From the NCBI GenBank assembly GCA_002256145.1, contig NKIP01000015.1:32962-96961 (forward strand): 64,000 nucleotides of DNA. Reading direction: 5' to 3'. Shown one piece after another: positions 9,028 to 18,269 of the stretch. Position numbers and translations under genes: made by a program. The notes under the pieces were generated by a model. The model did not search any database. It was not told the origin of the DNA and was given only the letters and a program-made list of their open reading frames with translations. Numbering within the stretch: the first letter of the stretch is position 1; every line of letters begins with the position of its first letter. The DNA is from Comamonadaceae bacterium PBBC1 (GTDB lineage Bacteria > Pseudomonadota > Gammaproteobacteria > Burkholderiales > Burkholderiaceae_C).

Positions 9028-9369
9028 TCAGGCCCCAAGGTCTGGTGTTGCGGGGCTGTGCAGCAGTTGGTCCATGGGCCAGTTGAGCAGCTCGGCCAAG
9101 CGGCACACCACCCAGCGGGCTTCGGCGGGCGAGACCACTGCAGGCTCGGCCAACAGGCCCAGCTCGCATTGCGTCAGCACCAGTTCTTCGGTAATGCCCA
9201 GCGTGAACTGCATGTTGGCCGCTTTTTCGGTCAGCAAGTTGGCGAGGTCTTCGCACAGCTCGTAGCGCTCGGCCATCTCGCGGTGGCCGATGCTGGGTTT
9301 GATTTTGCCGGGTGGCACAAACAGCGCCGTGAAGCTCTCGGGCAGGTAAAGCTGGTTGTCGTTGCTCAT
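9028..9369 (-). CDS. Conserved hypothetical protein, 113 residues
   Basis: A small soluble protein, mostly alpha-helical by composition, with no signal peptide or membrane span. I do not recognise a domain. Six bases separate its start (9369) from the end of the PhnA gene, so the two are probably one transcript. Codon use matches the core genome. Confidence 0.6.
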   Translation of the reverse strand: MSNDNQLYLPESFTALFVPPGKIKPSIGHREMAERYELCEDLANLLTEKAANMQFTLGITEELVLTQCELGLLAEPAVVSPAEARWVVCRLAELLNWPMDQLLHSPATPDLGA

Positions 9370-9375
9370 GCCGGC

Positions 9376-9714
9376 TCAGGCTTTTTTAACGAATTCGGTT
9401 TTCAGCTGCATGGGGCCAAAGCCTTCGATCTTGCAGTCGATGTCGTGGTCGCCCTCGATCAGGCGGATGTTCTTGACCTTGGTGCCGACTTTGACCACCG
9501 AAGACGAGCCTTTGATCTTGAGGTCCTTGACCAGGGTGACGCTGTCGCCGTCTTGCAGCACGTTGCCGTGGGCGTCTTTCCAGACCTTGGCCACCTCAGC
9601 GGCAGCAGCTTCGGCGAGGCTCCATTCGTGCCCGCAGCTGGGGCAGATCAACAGGCTGCCATCTTCGTAGGTGTATTCATCGTGACATTGGGGGCAGGCG
9701 GGCAGTGTGGTCAT
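9376..9714 (-). CDS. phnA: PhnA/YjdM zinc-ribbon domain protein
   Basis: A 112-residue protein with an N-terminal zinc ribbon (CPQCHDEY..., then ICPSCGHEW) and the conserved [17 protein letters not shown] region and C-terminal EFVKK of YjdM. Despite its old name the family is not shown to act in phosphonate breakdown; its role is unclear. The start at 9714 (MTTLPAC) is the normal one; the longer frame to 9798 overlaps a repeat. Confidence 0.9.
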   Translation of the reverse strand: MTTLPACPQCHDEYTYEDGSLLICPSCGHEWSLAEAAAAEVAKVWKDAHGNVLQDGDSVTLVKDLKIKGSSSVVKVGTKVKNIRLIEGDHDIDCKIEGFGPMQLKTEFVKKA

Positions 9715-9756
9715 GTTCAACAAATCAAAAATCAAGCATTGTCGTCTGCAAATGAT

Positions 9757-9786
9757 GGCCATCGCGACGATGGCTTCGCTCCTGCA
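9757..9786. repeat. REP-like element (reverse copy of GAGC...GCGAT family)
   Basis: The segment ATCGCGACGATGGCTTCGCT followed by CCTGCA matches the reverse of the hairpin family at 6509 and 63669. It lies between the PhnA gene and the small membrane protein gene. Confidence 0.5.
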
Positions 9787-9816
9787 AAAAAACATCATGA
9801 GGCCGGATCCATGAGT

Positions 9817-9987
9817 TCATGGCTGTGTCTCTTTGTCCAATGATTCGCGGTTTTGCGCTTCTTGTTGTGCTTTTTCCTGTGCCCGTTGCTGCCGGGTCTT
9901 TTCCTGTGCCTTGCGCACGTCGTGCATTTGCCAAAAGGCAAACACGAACACCAGTCCAAAAATGCCCAGCTCCAACCAAATGCCCAT
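9817..9987 (-). CDS. Small single-span membrane protein, 56 residues
   Basis: An N-terminal hydrophobic helix (residues 3-20) is followed by a Lys/Arg/Glu/Gln-rich tail (about 22-56) likely to form a coiled coil in the cytoplasm. The start at 9987 has a GGGAGCAGG ribosome site, which the start at 10002 lacks. It runs divergently from crtE and shares the PpsR-operator region, so light or oxygen control is possible. I do not recognise the family. Confidence 0.6.
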   Translation of the reverse strand: MGIWLELGIFGLVFVFAFWQMHDVRKAQEKTRQQRAQEKAQQEAQNRESLDKETQP

Positions 9988-10113
9988 GACCCTGCTCCCC
10001 ATGTGTGACTGACATCCTAGCCGGGAATGAGTGGGTCATCGGCTGCACCCGCACTGGACTGCAGCACGAAGGCCGGATGGGCTTGTTTTTCACTCGCCCA
10101 AGCTCCTGTTGGG

Positions 10114-10131
10114 TGTCAACACGGGTTGACA
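10114..10131. promoter_or_regulatory. PpsR/CrtJ-type operator 1 before crtE
   Basis: The sequence TGT-N12-ACA (TGTCAACACGGGTTGACA) matches the PpsR/CrtJ recognition pattern. It overlaps the -35 box of the crtE promoter, as expected for aerobic or light repression. A second copy lies 34 bases downstream. Confidence 0.8.
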
Positions 10132-10153
10132 TACTCAAAAATCAATATATATT
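10126..10153 (+). promoter_or_regulatory. Sigma-70 type promoter of crtE
   Basis: A consensus TTGACA at 10126-10131 and TATATT at 10148-10153 are separated by 16 bases. The first PpsR-type operator covers the -35 box and the second lies just after the likely start site, which would allow repression by looping or occlusion. Confidence 0.6.
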
Positions 10154-10165
10154 GACACTCAAGTC

Positions 10166-10183
10166 TGTCAGCTTGAGTTGACA
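10166..10183. promoter_or_regulatory. PpsR/CrtJ-type operator 2 before crtE
   Basis: TGTCAGCTTGAGTTGACA fits TGT-N12-ACA exactly. It lies about 13-30 bases after the predicted -10 box and 22 bases before the crtE ATG. Confidence 0.8.
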
Positions 10184-10204
10184 GATCTTCCCTCCGGAGG
10201 TCCC

Positions 10205-11119
10205 ATGAGTCTGTTGACACGCGCCGAGCAAGCCCTGAGCACACATTTTGAGCAAGCCGCCGGTGTGGGCGCACCGCCTCGTTTGGTCGCCGCCATGCGG
10301 CATGCCGTGTTTTCGGGCGGGGCCCGCATACGCCCGCAGTTGTGCATGGCCGTGGCCACCGCCTGTGGTGATGACACGCCCGAGTTGACCAATGCCGCCG
10401 CTGTGGCCCTTGAATTGATGCATTGCGCTTCGCTGGTGCACGACGACATGCCGGCCTTTGACAATGCCGACACCCGGCGCGGCCTGCCCACGGTGCACAA
10501 GGCTTTCAGCGAACCGCTGGCATTGTTGGCCGGTGACGGTTTGATCGTCATGGCTTACCGCGTGTTGCTGCAAGCCGGTGCACAGCGCCCCGAGCGTTTG
10601 ATCGCGCTCATGGACAACATGACATCTGGCGTGGGCCTGCCCCACGGTATCGTGGCCGGGCAAGCTTGGGAGTGCGAGAGCAGCGCTGACCTGGGCCAAT
10701 ACCAGCGTGCCAAGACCGGGGCTTTGTTTGTGTCGGCCACCTGCGCTGGGGCCCTCAGCTGTGGTGTGGCCCCCGAGCCTTGGGCGCACTTGGGCCACTA
10801 TTTGGGCGAGGCCTACCAAGTGGCCGACGACATCCGCGACGTGATCGCCGACGCCGCCACCTTGGGCAAACCTGCTGGACAAGACGCATTGCATGCCCGT
10901 CCCAGCTCAGCCCAAGCGCTCGGCCTGACCGGGGCGATTGCCCATTTTGACCACCTGATCGACCAAGCTGCGGGGTCGATTCCGGCCTGTTCTTGCCGCG
11001 ACATGTTGCGCCAGTTGGTGCAGGTGGAGGCCGAGCGCTTGGTGCCCAAAGCCCTGTGCGACGGCTATTTCAAGACCCACCCCGAAGTGGCCGCTGCCCG
11101 CATCAGCGCTCCCCATTGA
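10205..11119 (+). CDS. crtE: Geranylgeranyl diphosphate synthase
   Basis: A 304-residue trans-prenyltransferase that makes the C20 precursor of carotenoids and of the bacteriochlorophyll tail. The first Asp-rich motif is DDMPAFDNAD (about 80-89) and the second DDIRD (about 208-212). The start at 10205 has an overlapping GGAGG ribosome site; the frame could extend to 10178 but that covers the operator. It is the first gene of the photosynthesis superoperon, and crtF follows after 32 bases. Confidence 0.92.
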   Translation: MSLLTRAEQALSTHFEQAAGVGAPPRLVAAMRHAVFSGGARIRPQLCMAVATACGDDTPELTNAAAVALELMHCASLVHDDMPAFDNADTRRGLPTVHKAFSEPLALLAGDGLIVMAYRVLLQAGAQRPERLIALMDNMTSGVGLPHGIVAGQAWECESSADLGQYQRAKTGALFVSATCAGALSCGVAPEPWAHLGHYLGEAYQVADDIRDVIADAATLGKPAGQDALHARPSSAQALGLTGAIAHFDHLIDQAAGSIPACSCRDMLRQLVQVEAERLVPKALCDGYFKTHPEVAAARISAPH

Positions 11120-11151
11120 GCGCCCGGACGGCCTCACACCAAGGAAAAATC

Positions 11152-12369
11152 ATGTCCCAACCTCTGGATTTGGCGGCCGTGCAGGCCCACACCGCAGGCA
11201 CCTCGCTCAAAGATGCCTGGCAAGCCCGTCTGGAGCGCTGGTACGCCCACCCCGGCTTGTACCGCTGGTCCCTCAGCAACCCGCTCACCCGCTGGTTGAC
11301 CCGCAGGCGCACCCGCAAGTTGTTCGATTTGATGGCCGGGTTTGTGCACAGCCAGGTCTTGCTCGCTTGCGTGCGGCTGGACTTGTTTCGGGCCTTGCAT
11401 CACGCCCCCGCTCATTTGAACGATTTGGCCCATCGCACCGGTCTGGCCCCCGCTGTGCTGCAGCGCTTGGTGCTGTCGGCGGTGGCGCTGGGACTGCTGG
11501 AGCACCGCAGCCAGGGCCGTTTTGGTCTGGGTCCTTTGGGTGTGCCGCTGGCGCAGCACGAGGGCATTGCCCAAATGATCGAGCACAACCACTTGCTCTA
11601 CCAAGACATGCAGGACCCGGTGCAGTTTTTGAACAATGCGTGGAGCGGTGGCATGGCCGAGTACTGGCCCTATGCCCATCAGCAAGCCGCACCCGTGGCA
11701 TCGCCCCAAGCCGAGGTGGACAAGTTCACCCGCTACTCGCAGCTCATGGCGGCTTCGCAGGGCTTTGTGGTGCAAGAGATTTTGTCGTCCTACTTTTTTG
11801 ACGAACACCGTTGTGTGCTGGACGTGGGCGCGGGCAAGGGCCGGTTTGTCAGCGAGTTGGCCGCACACGCACCGCACCTCAAATTCAAGATGTTCGACCT
11901 GCCGCCCGTTCTGGCGCTGGCCCGTGAAGGCTTGCAAGCCAAAGGTTTGACGGAGCGTGTGGCCCTGCACCCGGGCAGTTTTCTGGACGATCCCTTGCCC
12001 GAGGGGGCTGACCTGATCACTTTGGTGCGTGTGGCGCACGACCACCCCGATGTGGTGGTGCGGCAGATCTTGCACAAAGCCTTTGCGGCCTTGCCGGTGG
12101 GCGGGGTGTTGTTGTTGGCCGAGCCCATGGCGCAACCTGAAGACGAGGCTGGACAGCCCAGTGCTTCGGCCGATGCCTACTTTCACTTTTATTTGTTGGC
12201 CATGGGGGCAGGGCGCTTGCGCACCCCTCAAGAGCTGCAAACCATGATGCAAGAGGCCGGTTTCACGCATGTCGAGCAAGTGCCCAACGCCATGCCCATC
12301 CATGCCCGCATTCTTTTGGGACGTAAATCTCAGTGTTTACCCTCGGTTTCCTCGAAAAGTGTCAATTAA
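11152..12369 (+). CDS. crtF: Demethylspheroidene O-methyltransferase
   Basis: A 405-residue SAM-dependent methyltransferase that methylates the tertiary hydroxyl of demethylspheroidene or related carotenoids. An N-terminal dimerisation region with winged helix (about 60-170) precedes the SAM-binding CVLDVGAGKGRF (about 222-233). AAGGAA precedes the ATG at 11152. The stop codon at 12367 lies inside the bchC operator, so the two genes also share regulation from an internal promoter. Confidence 0.92.
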   Translation: MSQPLDLAAVQAHTAGTSLKDAWQARLERWYAHPGLYRWSLSNPLTRWLTRRRTRKLFDLMAGFVHSQVLLACVRLDLFRALHHAPAHLNDLAHRTGLAPAVLQRLVLSAVALGLLEHRSQGRFGLGPLGVPLAQHEGIAQMIEHNHLLYQDMQDPVQFLNNAWSGGMAEYWPYAHQQAAPVASPQAEVDKFTRYSQLMAASQGFVVQEILSSYFFDEHRCVLDVGAGKGRFVSELAAHAPHLKFKMFDLPPVLALAREGLQAKGLTERVALHPGSFLDDPLPEGADLITLVRVAHDHPDVVVRQILHKAFAALPVGGVLLLAEPMAQPEDEAGQPSASADAYFHFYLLAMGAGRLRTPQELQTMMQEAGFTHVEQVPNAMPIHARILLGRKSQCLPSVSSKSVN

Positions 12370-12377
12370 CTTTGACA
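12360..12377. promoter_or_regulatory. PpsR/CrtJ-type operator before bchC
   Basis: TGTCAATTAACTTTGACA matches TGT-N12-ACA and ends with a consensus -35 TTGACA (12372-12377). It overlaps the last codons of crtF and lies 30 bases before the bchC start. A clear -10 box is not seen (AAGAAT at 12395-12400 is the best at 17 bases). Confidence 0.75.
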
Positions 12378-12406
12378 TATGATGATGTAAAGCAAAGAAT
12401 ACAACC

Positions 12407-13360
12407 ATGAGATCCCAAGCCGTCGTCTTCAACAGCCCCAGACACCTGTCCCTGCAGGCCCTGGACTTGCCCGAATTGCAAACCGGCCAGATTGAAGTGG
12501 CGGTCGAGTTCAGCGGCATCAGCACCGGCACCGAGCGCATGCTCTGGGACGGCAGCATGCCCCCCTTCCCGGGCATGGGTTACCCCTTGGTTCCGGGCTA
12601 TGAGACGGTGGGCCGCGTGGTCCGCAGCGCCTCAGACTCGGGACTCCAAGCCGGACAGCGCGTGTTTGTGCCAGGTGCCAATTGCTTCACGGGTGTCAAG
12701 AGCCTGTTTGGCGGCGCGGCTTCGCGCTTGGTGGTGACCGAGCAAAAAGTGGTGCCTGTGGCCGATCACCTGGGGGCGCAATCGGTGCTGCTGGCCTTGG
12801 CTGCCACGGCGTACCACTCAGTGTCGGGCGGTGGTCAGCAAGACCCGTTTGAAGCCCCCGAACTCATCGTCGGCCACGGTGTCATGGGTCGCCTGTTGGC
12901 CCGACTGACTGTTGCTGCCGGCCTGCCTGCCCCCACCGTGTGGGAAACCCAAGCCCAGCGTTCTTCAGGGGCCGAGGGCTACACGGTGGTTCAGCCGCAA
13001 GACGACCCACGCCGCGACTACCGCACCATTTACGACGTGAGCGGCGATGGCAGCCTGCTCAACAGCCTGATTCAGCGCCTGCGCCCCGGTGGCGAGCTGG
13101 TCTTGGCTGGCTTTTACAAACAAGACCTCACCTTTGCCTACGCCCCGGCCTTCATGCGTGAAGCCCGCATGCGCATCGCCGCCGAGTGGAAGCGCCCCGA
13201 TTTGCTGGCCGTCAACGAACTGGTCAACACCGGTCGCTTGTCACTGGACGGCCTGATTACCCATACCCAGCCATCGACGCAAGCTGGTTCTGCCTACGAG
13301 ACCGCCTTCGGAGATGCGAGCTGTCTCAAGATGATCCTTGATTGGAGTGCCACTGCATGA
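12407..13360 (+). CDS. bchC: Bacteriochlorophyllide a dehydrogenase BchC
   Basis: A 317-residue zinc-type dehydrogenase that oxidises the 3-hydroxyethyl group of bacteriochlorophyllide to acetyl. The N-terminal GISTGTERMLWDG and GYPLVPGYETVG blocks (about 37-72) are typical of BchC. It starts the chlorophyllide-modifying genes and overlaps bchX by four bases (ATGA), so translation is coupled. Confidence 0.93.
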   Translation: MRSQAVVFNSPRHLSLQALDLPELQTGQIEVAVEFSGISTGTERMLWDGSMPPFPGMGYPLVPGYETVGRVVRSASDSGLQAGQRVFVPGANCFTGVKSLFGGAASRLVVTEQKVVPVADHLGAQSVLLALAATAYHSVSGGGQQDPFEAPELIVGHGVMGRLLARLTVAAGLPAPTVWETQAQRSSGAEGYTVVQPQDDPRRDYRTIYDVSGDGSLLNSLIQRLRPGGELVLAGFYKQDLTFAYAPAFMREARMRIAAEWKRPDLLAVNELVNTGRLSLDGLITHTQPSTQAGSAYETAFGDASCLKMILDWSATA

Positions 13361-14373
13361 ACACCCCCACCACCACAGACGCCACCACCCAGCCCATCAA
13401 ATTTGTTGAAGTGCTGCGCCGCGAGGCCGACGTCGAACCCGACGCCGTCAGCACCACCGAAGTGACCAAAGAGACACAAATCATTGCCATTTATGGCAAA
13501 GGCGGCATCGGCAAAAGCTTCACGCTCGCCAACCTGTCTTACATGATGGCGCAGCAGGGCAAAAAGGTGCTGCTGATCGGCTGCGACCCCAAGAGCGATA
13601 CCACCAGTTTGTTGTTCGGCGGCAAAGCCTGCCCCACCATCATCGAAACGTCATCACGCCTCAAACTCTCCGGCCAGGCCGTGAGCATTGGCGACGTGTG
13701 CTTCAAGCGCGATGGCGTGTTTGCCATGGAATTGGGTGGCCCCGAAGTCGGTCGCGGCTGCGGCGGTCGCGGCATCATCCACGGTTTTGAAACACTCGAA
13801 AAACTCGGTTTCCACGACTGGGGTTTTGACTACGTCTTGCTCGACTTTTTGGGCGATGTGGTCTGCGGTGGCTTTGGTCTGCCCATTGCCCGCGACATGT
13901 GCCAAAAAGTGATCGTGGTGGCCAGCAACGACTTGCAGTCGCTGTATGTGGCCAACAACGTGTGCTCGGCGGTGGAGTATTTCCGCAAGCTCGGCGGCAA
14001 CGTGGGCGTGGCCGGCATGGTCATCAACAAAGACGACGGCACGGGCGAAGCCCAGAGCTTTGCAGCCAATGCGGGCATCCCGGTGCTGGCGGCCATTCCG
14101 GCCAACGAAGACATTCGCCGCAAGAGCGCCAGCTACGAAATCATCGGCCGCCCCGACGGCGAGTGGGGCCCACTGTTTGCCGAGTTGGCCAAGAACGTGG
14201 CCGAAGCCCCGCCCATGCGTCCGAAGCCCCAAACACAAGACCAATTGCTGGGTTTGTTCAGTGCTGACGTGGTGGGCCGCAATGTGGTGCTCGAGCCCGC
14301 CACCGTGTTCGACATGGTCGGCAAGCACGAAGACATCAAGCCTTCGCTGGAAGTCGTCTACGACGCGGCCTGA
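13357..14373 (+). CDS. bchX: Chlorophyllide a reductase, iron protein subunit
   Basis: A 338-residue NifH-like ATPase that feeds electrons to BchYZ for reduction of ring B of chlorophyllide. The P-loop GKGGIGKSF is at about 47-55, the cluster-ligand cysteines are in GRGCGGRG and DVVCGGFG, and a switch Asp is in DFLGD. The start at 13357 overlaps the bchC stop; the alternative at 13342 lies within bchC. bchY follows after 30 bases. Confidence 0.95.
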   Translation: MNTPTTTDATTQPIKFVEVLRREADVEPDAVSTTEVTKETQIIAIYGKGGIGKSFTLANLSYMMAQQGKKVLLIGCDPKSDTTSLLFGGKACPTIIETSSRLKLSGQAVSIGDVCFKRDGVFAMELGGPEVGRGCGGRGIIHGFETLEKLGFHDWGFDYVLLDFLGDVVCGGFGLPIARDMCQKVIVVASNDLQSLYVANNVCSAVEYFRKLGGNVGVAGMVINKDDGTGEAQSFAANAGIPVLAAIPANEDIRRKSASYEIIGRPDGEWGPLFAELAKNVAEAPPMRPKPQTQDQLLGLFSADVVGRNVVLEPATVFDMVGKHEDIKPSLEVVYDAA

Positions 14374-14403
14374 GTTGCCAAGTCACACCCACAGGACACG
14401 GCC

Positions 14404-15957
14404 ATGACACGCACCATTCCGATTCACCCCAGCACCGACGCTCCCAACCCCGCAGGGTTGCAAGGCGACGGCATGGGTTGCCACGCCGGCACCGAAGCCA
14501 TGGTGGCCGCCGCCAAAGAGGCGGGCAAGTCCGAGGTGCTGGACCAGTACGCCCGCGACTATCCGCGCCAACCCGATGCCGGCCCACACGATCAACCGCA
14601 AAGTATGTGCCCGGCCTTTGGTTCGCTGCGTGTGGGTTTGCGCATGAAGCGCACCGCCACCATCTTGTCAGGCTCGGCCTGCTGCGTGTACGGCCTGACG
14701 TTCACCTCACATTTTTACGGCGCACGCCGCAGCGTGGGCTACGTGCCCTTCAACTCCGAGTCGCTGGTCACCGGCAAGCTGTTTGAAGACATCCGCGAAG
14801 CGGTGCACGCCGAAGCCGACCCGAACCAGGTCGACACCATCATCATCATCAACCTGTGTGTGCCCACCGCCAGCGGTGTGCCGCTGCAGCTGCTGCCCAA
14901 AGAGATCAATGGTGTGCGCATCATCGGCATCGACGTGCCCGGTTTTGGTGTGCCCACCCATGCCGAGGCCAAAGACGTGCTGGCCGGGGCGATGCTGAAA
15001 TACGCTCGCGAAGAAATCATCAGTGGCCCCGTGGCCGCGCCCCGTGCCGGTCGTGGCGATCTGCCCACAGTGGCTTTGCTGGGCGAGATGTTCCCGGCCG
15101 ACCCGGTCATCATTGGCCAGATGCTGGCGCCCATGGGCCTGGCCGCTGGCCCGGTGGTGCCCACACGCGAGTGGCGCGAGTTGTACGCCGCACTCGACTG
15201 CTCGGTGGCTGCCGCCATCCACCCGTTCTACACCGCCAGCGTGCGCGAATTCAAAGCCGCCGGTCGTCCTGTCGTGGGCTCGGCCCCGGTGGGCCTCGAG
15301 GGCACACAAGACTGGTTGCAAAACATCGGCCAGGCCGCTGGCATCGCTCAGGCGCAGATCGACGTGGCCCGCAACCACGCACTCACGCAAATGCGCGGCC
15401 TCTTGATGCAAAAACCGATCAAGGGACGCATCACCCTGAGCGGCTACGAAGGCTCCGAGTTGTTGGTGGGCCGTTTGCTCGTCGAGTGTGGTGCCGATTT
15501 GCGTTATGTGGGCTCAGCCTGCCCGGCCACCGAATGGAATGCGCAAGACATCGCCTGGCTGCAAGCCAAGGGTGTGCAGGTGCAAATGCGCGCATCGCTC
15601 GAGCAAGACCTCAACGCCATGTACGAATACCGGCCACAGCTGGCCATTGGCACCACGCCGGTGGTGCAGATCGCCAAGCAAAACAGCGTGCCATCGCTCT
15701 ACTTCACCAACCTGATTTCGGCCCGTCCCTTGATGGGGGTGGCCGGTGCCGGATCACTAGTGCAGGTGGTGCAAGCAGCCATGGGCAACCAGGCCCGCTT
15801 TGACGCCATGAAGTCCTTCTTTGGTGATGTGGGCGCAGGCCACGCCGCAGGGGTGTGGGAGTCGGTGCCCAAAGACCGGCCCGAGTTCAAAGCTGAAACC
15901 CGCCGACAGATTGAAAAGCTCTTGAAAAAGCGCAAAGCCGAGGAGATGGGTTCATGA
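14404..15957 (+). CDS. bchY: Chlorophyllide a reductase subunit Y
   Basis: A 517-residue NifD-like catalytic subunit. Cysteines that would ligate the 4Fe-4S cluster are seen in GMGCHAG (about 22-28), SMCPAFG (about 63-69) and SACCVYG. It pairs with BchZ, whose ATG overlaps its stop (ATGA). Length is normal. Confidence 0.95.
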   Translation: MTRTIPIHPSTDAPNPAGLQGDGMGCHAGTEAMVAAAKEAGKSEVLDQYARDYPRQPDAGPHDQPQSMCPAFGSLRVGLRMKRTATILSGSACCVYGLTFTSHFYGARRSVGYVPFNSESLVTGKLFEDIREAVHAEADPNQVDTIIIINLCVPTASGVPLQLLPKEINGVRIIGIDVPGFGVPTHAEAKDVLAGAMLKYAREEIISGPVAAPRAGRGDLPTVALLGEMFPADPVIIGQMLAPMGLAAGPVVPTREWRELYAALDCSVAAAIHPFYTASVREFKAAGRPVVGSAPVGLEGTQDWLQNIGQAAGIAQAQIDVARNHALTQMRGLLMQKPIKGRITLSGYEGSELLVGRLLVECGADLRYVGSACPATEWNAQDIAWLQAKGVQVQMRASLEQDLNAMYEYRPQLAIGTTPVVQIAKQNSVPSLYFTNLISARPLMGVAGAGSLVQVVQAAMGNQARFDAMKSFFGDVGAGHAAGVWESVPKDRPEFKAETRRQIEKLLKKRKAEEMGS

Positions 15958-17480
15958 ACCAGATCACTTCTCCAGACAGCACAGTGGCCAAACCCAAGTC
16001 GCCACTCATCCTTGACCACGACCGCGCAGGCGGTTACTGGGGCGCGGTGTATGTGTTCACCGCCATCAAGGGTTTGCAGGTGGTGATCGACGGCCCGGTG
16101 GGCTGCGAGAACCTGCCGGTGACTTCGGTGCTGCATTACACCGACGCTTTGCCCCCGCATGAGTTGCCGATTGTGGTGACGGGCCTGGCGGAAGAGCAAC
16201 TGGGCCGCGAAGGCACCGAAGGCGCGATGAAACGCGCCCACGCCACACTCGACCCCGAACTGCCCGCCGTGGTGGTGACCGGCTCAATCGCCGAGATGAT
16301 CGGCGGCGGCGTGACACCCGAAGGCACCAACATCGCACGCTTTTTGCCGCGCACCATCGACGAAGACCAGTGGCAATGCGCCAACCGCGCCATGTACTGG
16401 TTGTGGAGTGAGTACGGCCTGCGCAAAGTGCCTGCCCGCAAACCTTTTGAAGACCGCCCTGTGGGTGAAAAGCCCCGCGTCAACATCATTGGCCCCTGCT
16501 ACGGCACCTTCAACAGTGCGAGTGACCTGGCCGAAATCCGCCGCTTGGTGCAGGGCATTGGTGCCGATGTCAACATGGTCTTCCCGCTGGGCAGTCACTT
16601 GGCCGATGTGTCGCGTCTGGTCGAAGCCGATGTGAACATCTGCATGTACCGCGAGTTCGGGCGCATGCTGTGCGAGGCGCTGGAGCGCCCCTATTTGCAA
16701 GCGCCCATCGGGCTGCACAGCACCACCAATTTCCTGCGCAAACTCGGTCAGTTGCTGCACCTGGACCCCGAGCCCTTCATTGAGCGCGAAAAGCACACCA
16801 CCTTGAAGCCCATGTGGGACCTGTGGCGCTCGGTGACCCAAGACTTTTTTGCCACGGCCAGTTTTGCGGTGGTGGCCGGTGAAACGTATTCACGGGGGTT
16901 GAAAAACTTCCTCGAAAACGAGATGGGTTTGCCTTGCCGCTTCAGCATCTCGCGCACGGCAGGCACCAAGACCGACAACGTGGCTGTGCGCGAATTGGTC
17001 AAAACGCAAACGCCTTTGATCATGTTCGGCAGCTACAACGAGCGCATGTACCTGAGCGAAATCTCAGGCGGCAGCCCCATGCGTGCGGCCTTCATTCCCG
17101 CCTCTTTTCCTGGGGCCATCATTCGCCGCCACACCGGCACGCCTTTCATGGGCTACAGCGGTGCCAGCTATGTGATCCAGGAAGTGTGCAACGCGCTGTT
17201 TGACGCGCTGTTCCACATCCTGCCCCTGGGCACCGACATGGACAAGGCCCCCGCCACCCATGCGCGTGGGGTGGTTGCCCCGAACGCCAGCTGGCAAGAC
17301 CAGGCCCAGCAGCGCCTGCGCGATGTGGTGCAAAGCCAGCCGGTGCTGGTGCAAATTTCAGCGGCCAAGCGCTTGCGTGACCAAGCCGAACAACTCTCGC
17401 AGGCCCAGGGCCACAGCGAGGTGACAGAAGCCCATGTGGTCGCGGCCAGCCGCGAACTGGGTCTGGGGGTGGCGGCATGA
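15954..17480 (+). CDS. bchZ: Chlorophyllide a reductase subunit Z
   Basis: A 508-residue NifK-like subunit with an early [10 protein letters not shown] block (about 48-57) contributing a cluster cysteine and a C-terminal protochlorophyllide-reductase-type small helical domain (about 440-508). It completes the BchXYZ enzyme. A 140-base spacer with a hairpin separates it from pufB. Confidence 0.95.
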   Translation: MNQITSPDSTVAKPKSPLILDHDRAGGYWGAVYVFTAIKGLQVVIDGPVGCENLPVTSVLHYTDALPPHELPIVVTGLAEEQLGREGTEGAMKRAHATLDPELPAVVVTGSIAEMIGGGVTPEGTNIARFLPRTIDEDQWQCANRAMYWLWSEYGLRKVPARKPFEDRPVGEKPRVNIIGPCYGTFNSASDLAEIRRLVQGIGADVNMVFPLGSHLADVSRLVEADVNICMYREFGRMLCEALERPYLQAPIGLHSTTNFLRKLGQLLHLDPEPFIEREKHTTLKPMWDLWRSVTQDFFATASFAVVAGETYSRGLKNFLENEMGLPCRFSISRTAGTKTDNVAVRELVKTQTPLIMFGSYNERMYLSEISGGSPMRAAFIPASFPGAIIRRHTGTPFMGYSGASYVIQEVCNALFDALFHILPLGTDMDKAPATHARGVVAPNASWQDQAQQRLRDVVQSQPVLVQISAAKRLRDQAEQLSQAQGHSEVTEAHVVAASRELGLGVAA

Positions 17481-17507
17481 AGCACACCCCTCTCAACACA
17501 ACAGCAG

Positions 17508-17526
17508 GTGCCGCCCCATGCGGCAC
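17508..17526 (+). other. Hairpin between bchZ and pufB
   Basis: Perfect 7-base arms GTGCCGC/GCGGCAC enclose CCCAT. There is no T-run, so a processing or stabilising structure at the 5' end of the puf segment is more likely than a terminator. Confidence 0.55.
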
Positions 17527-17620
17527 GGCTTATCCCATGTCGTGGCCTTTGGCTGCGGATGCCCATCTGCGCGGGCTGTGCGCAACCCGGGTCGCAAGGC
17601 CTCTTTAAAAGGAGCAAAAC

Positions 17621-17764
17621 ATGTCCACCAAGACATCAATTTCCGGACTCACCGATGAGGAAGCCCAGGAGTTCCACCATTACTGGATGCAAGGCACCGT
17701 AGGCTTTACAGCAGTTGCTGTTCTGGCCCACATCCTGGTCTGGGCGTGGCGTCCCTGGTTCTGA
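17621..17764 (+). CDS. pufB: Light-harvesting 1 beta polypeptide
   Basis: A 47-residue single-span antenna protein. The order [13 protein letters not shown], then a helix with the bacteriochlorophyll-ligating His-37 (VLAHILVW) and the C-terminal WRPWF is the LH1 beta signature. An AAGGAG ribosome site precedes the ATG. It is separated from pufA by an extra gene, which is unusual since alpha and beta are made 1:1. Confidence 0.95.
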   Translation: MSTKTSISGLTDEEAQEFHHYWMQGTVGFTAVAVLAHILVWAWRPWF

Positions 17765-17808
17765 TTCAGAGCCTGTTTTTTCATCCATAGATTGATGGAG
17801 TCACTGTC

Positions 17809-18033
17809 ATGCCCAACACAACCCACCTCAACGAGGACCATTCGCGTGCGGATGAATCCCCGGCATATTGGTCTATTTTCATCATCGGTTTCGGATGTCT
17901 GTTTGTGGTCGTCGTTCTGGCCAAACTGGTCGGCGTTCACTGGCGGGATTTGTTGCCCGGTGCAGAAGATGCCAAGAGCATGAGCCAAGGCGTGAAAGCT
18001 GCGGTGTACACCTTCATGTCCCACATCATTTAG
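17809..18033 (+). CDS. Unassigned single-span membrane protein between pufB and pufA (orf74)
   Basis: A 74-residue protein with a polar N-terminus (1-19), one membrane helix (about 21-43), a single His-44/Trp-45 at the helix end, and an amphipathic C-terminal tail ending [13 protein letters not shown] lies 8 bases before the ATG, and its TAG stop is part of the AGGAG ribosome site of pufA, so it is translated and coupled to pufA. Size and topology recall PufQ or PufX, but neither sequence motif is present, and it is not an LH polypeptide because no His lies mid-helix. A role in LH1-reaction centre assembly or ring structure is an inference from position. Confidence 0.8.
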   Translation: MPNTTHLNEDHSRADESPAYWSIFIIGFGCLFVVVVLAKLVGVHWRDLLPGAEDAKSMSQGVKAAVYTFMSHII

Positions 18034-18043
18034 GAGATTCACC

Positions 18044-18253
18044 ATGTGGAGAATTTGGCGACTTTACGACCCTTTGCGTGCCATGGTACTGCAGGGCATT
18101 TTCTTGTTTGGCCTGGCCGCGATGATTCACCTCATCTTGCTCAGCACCAACAAATTCAACTGGCTCGACGGCGCGAAAAAACCCGTGGCAGCATCGGCGC
18201 AAAACTCGCCGCTGCCCACGGCTGTGGCTTCGCTGGCCGCGCCCAAGTCCTGA
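18044..18253 (+). CDS. pufA: Light-harvesting 1 alpha polypeptide
   Basis: A 69-residue antenna protein beginning [13 protein letters not shown], with the ligand His in [18 protein letters not shown] and an Ala/Pro-rich C-terminal extension (about 50-69) typical of betaproteobacterial PufA. Its AGGAG ribosome site overlaps the stop of the preceding 74-codon gene. A stable hairpin follows. Confidence 0.95.
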   Translation: MWRIWRLYDPLRAMVLQGIFLFGLAAMIHLILLSTNKFNWLDGAKKPVAASAQNSPLPTAVASLAAPKS

Positions 18254-18269
18254 TCCAGGACTTGCCGTT

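Noticed and set aside
11134..12303. 389-codon minus-strand frame
   Set aside because: Antisense to crtF, with no recognisable motif and typical shadow composition.
17809..18033. Second LH1 alpha or beta polypeptide
   Set aside because: The only His is at the end of the helix (44) and none of the LH1 alpha or beta sequence blocks is present.
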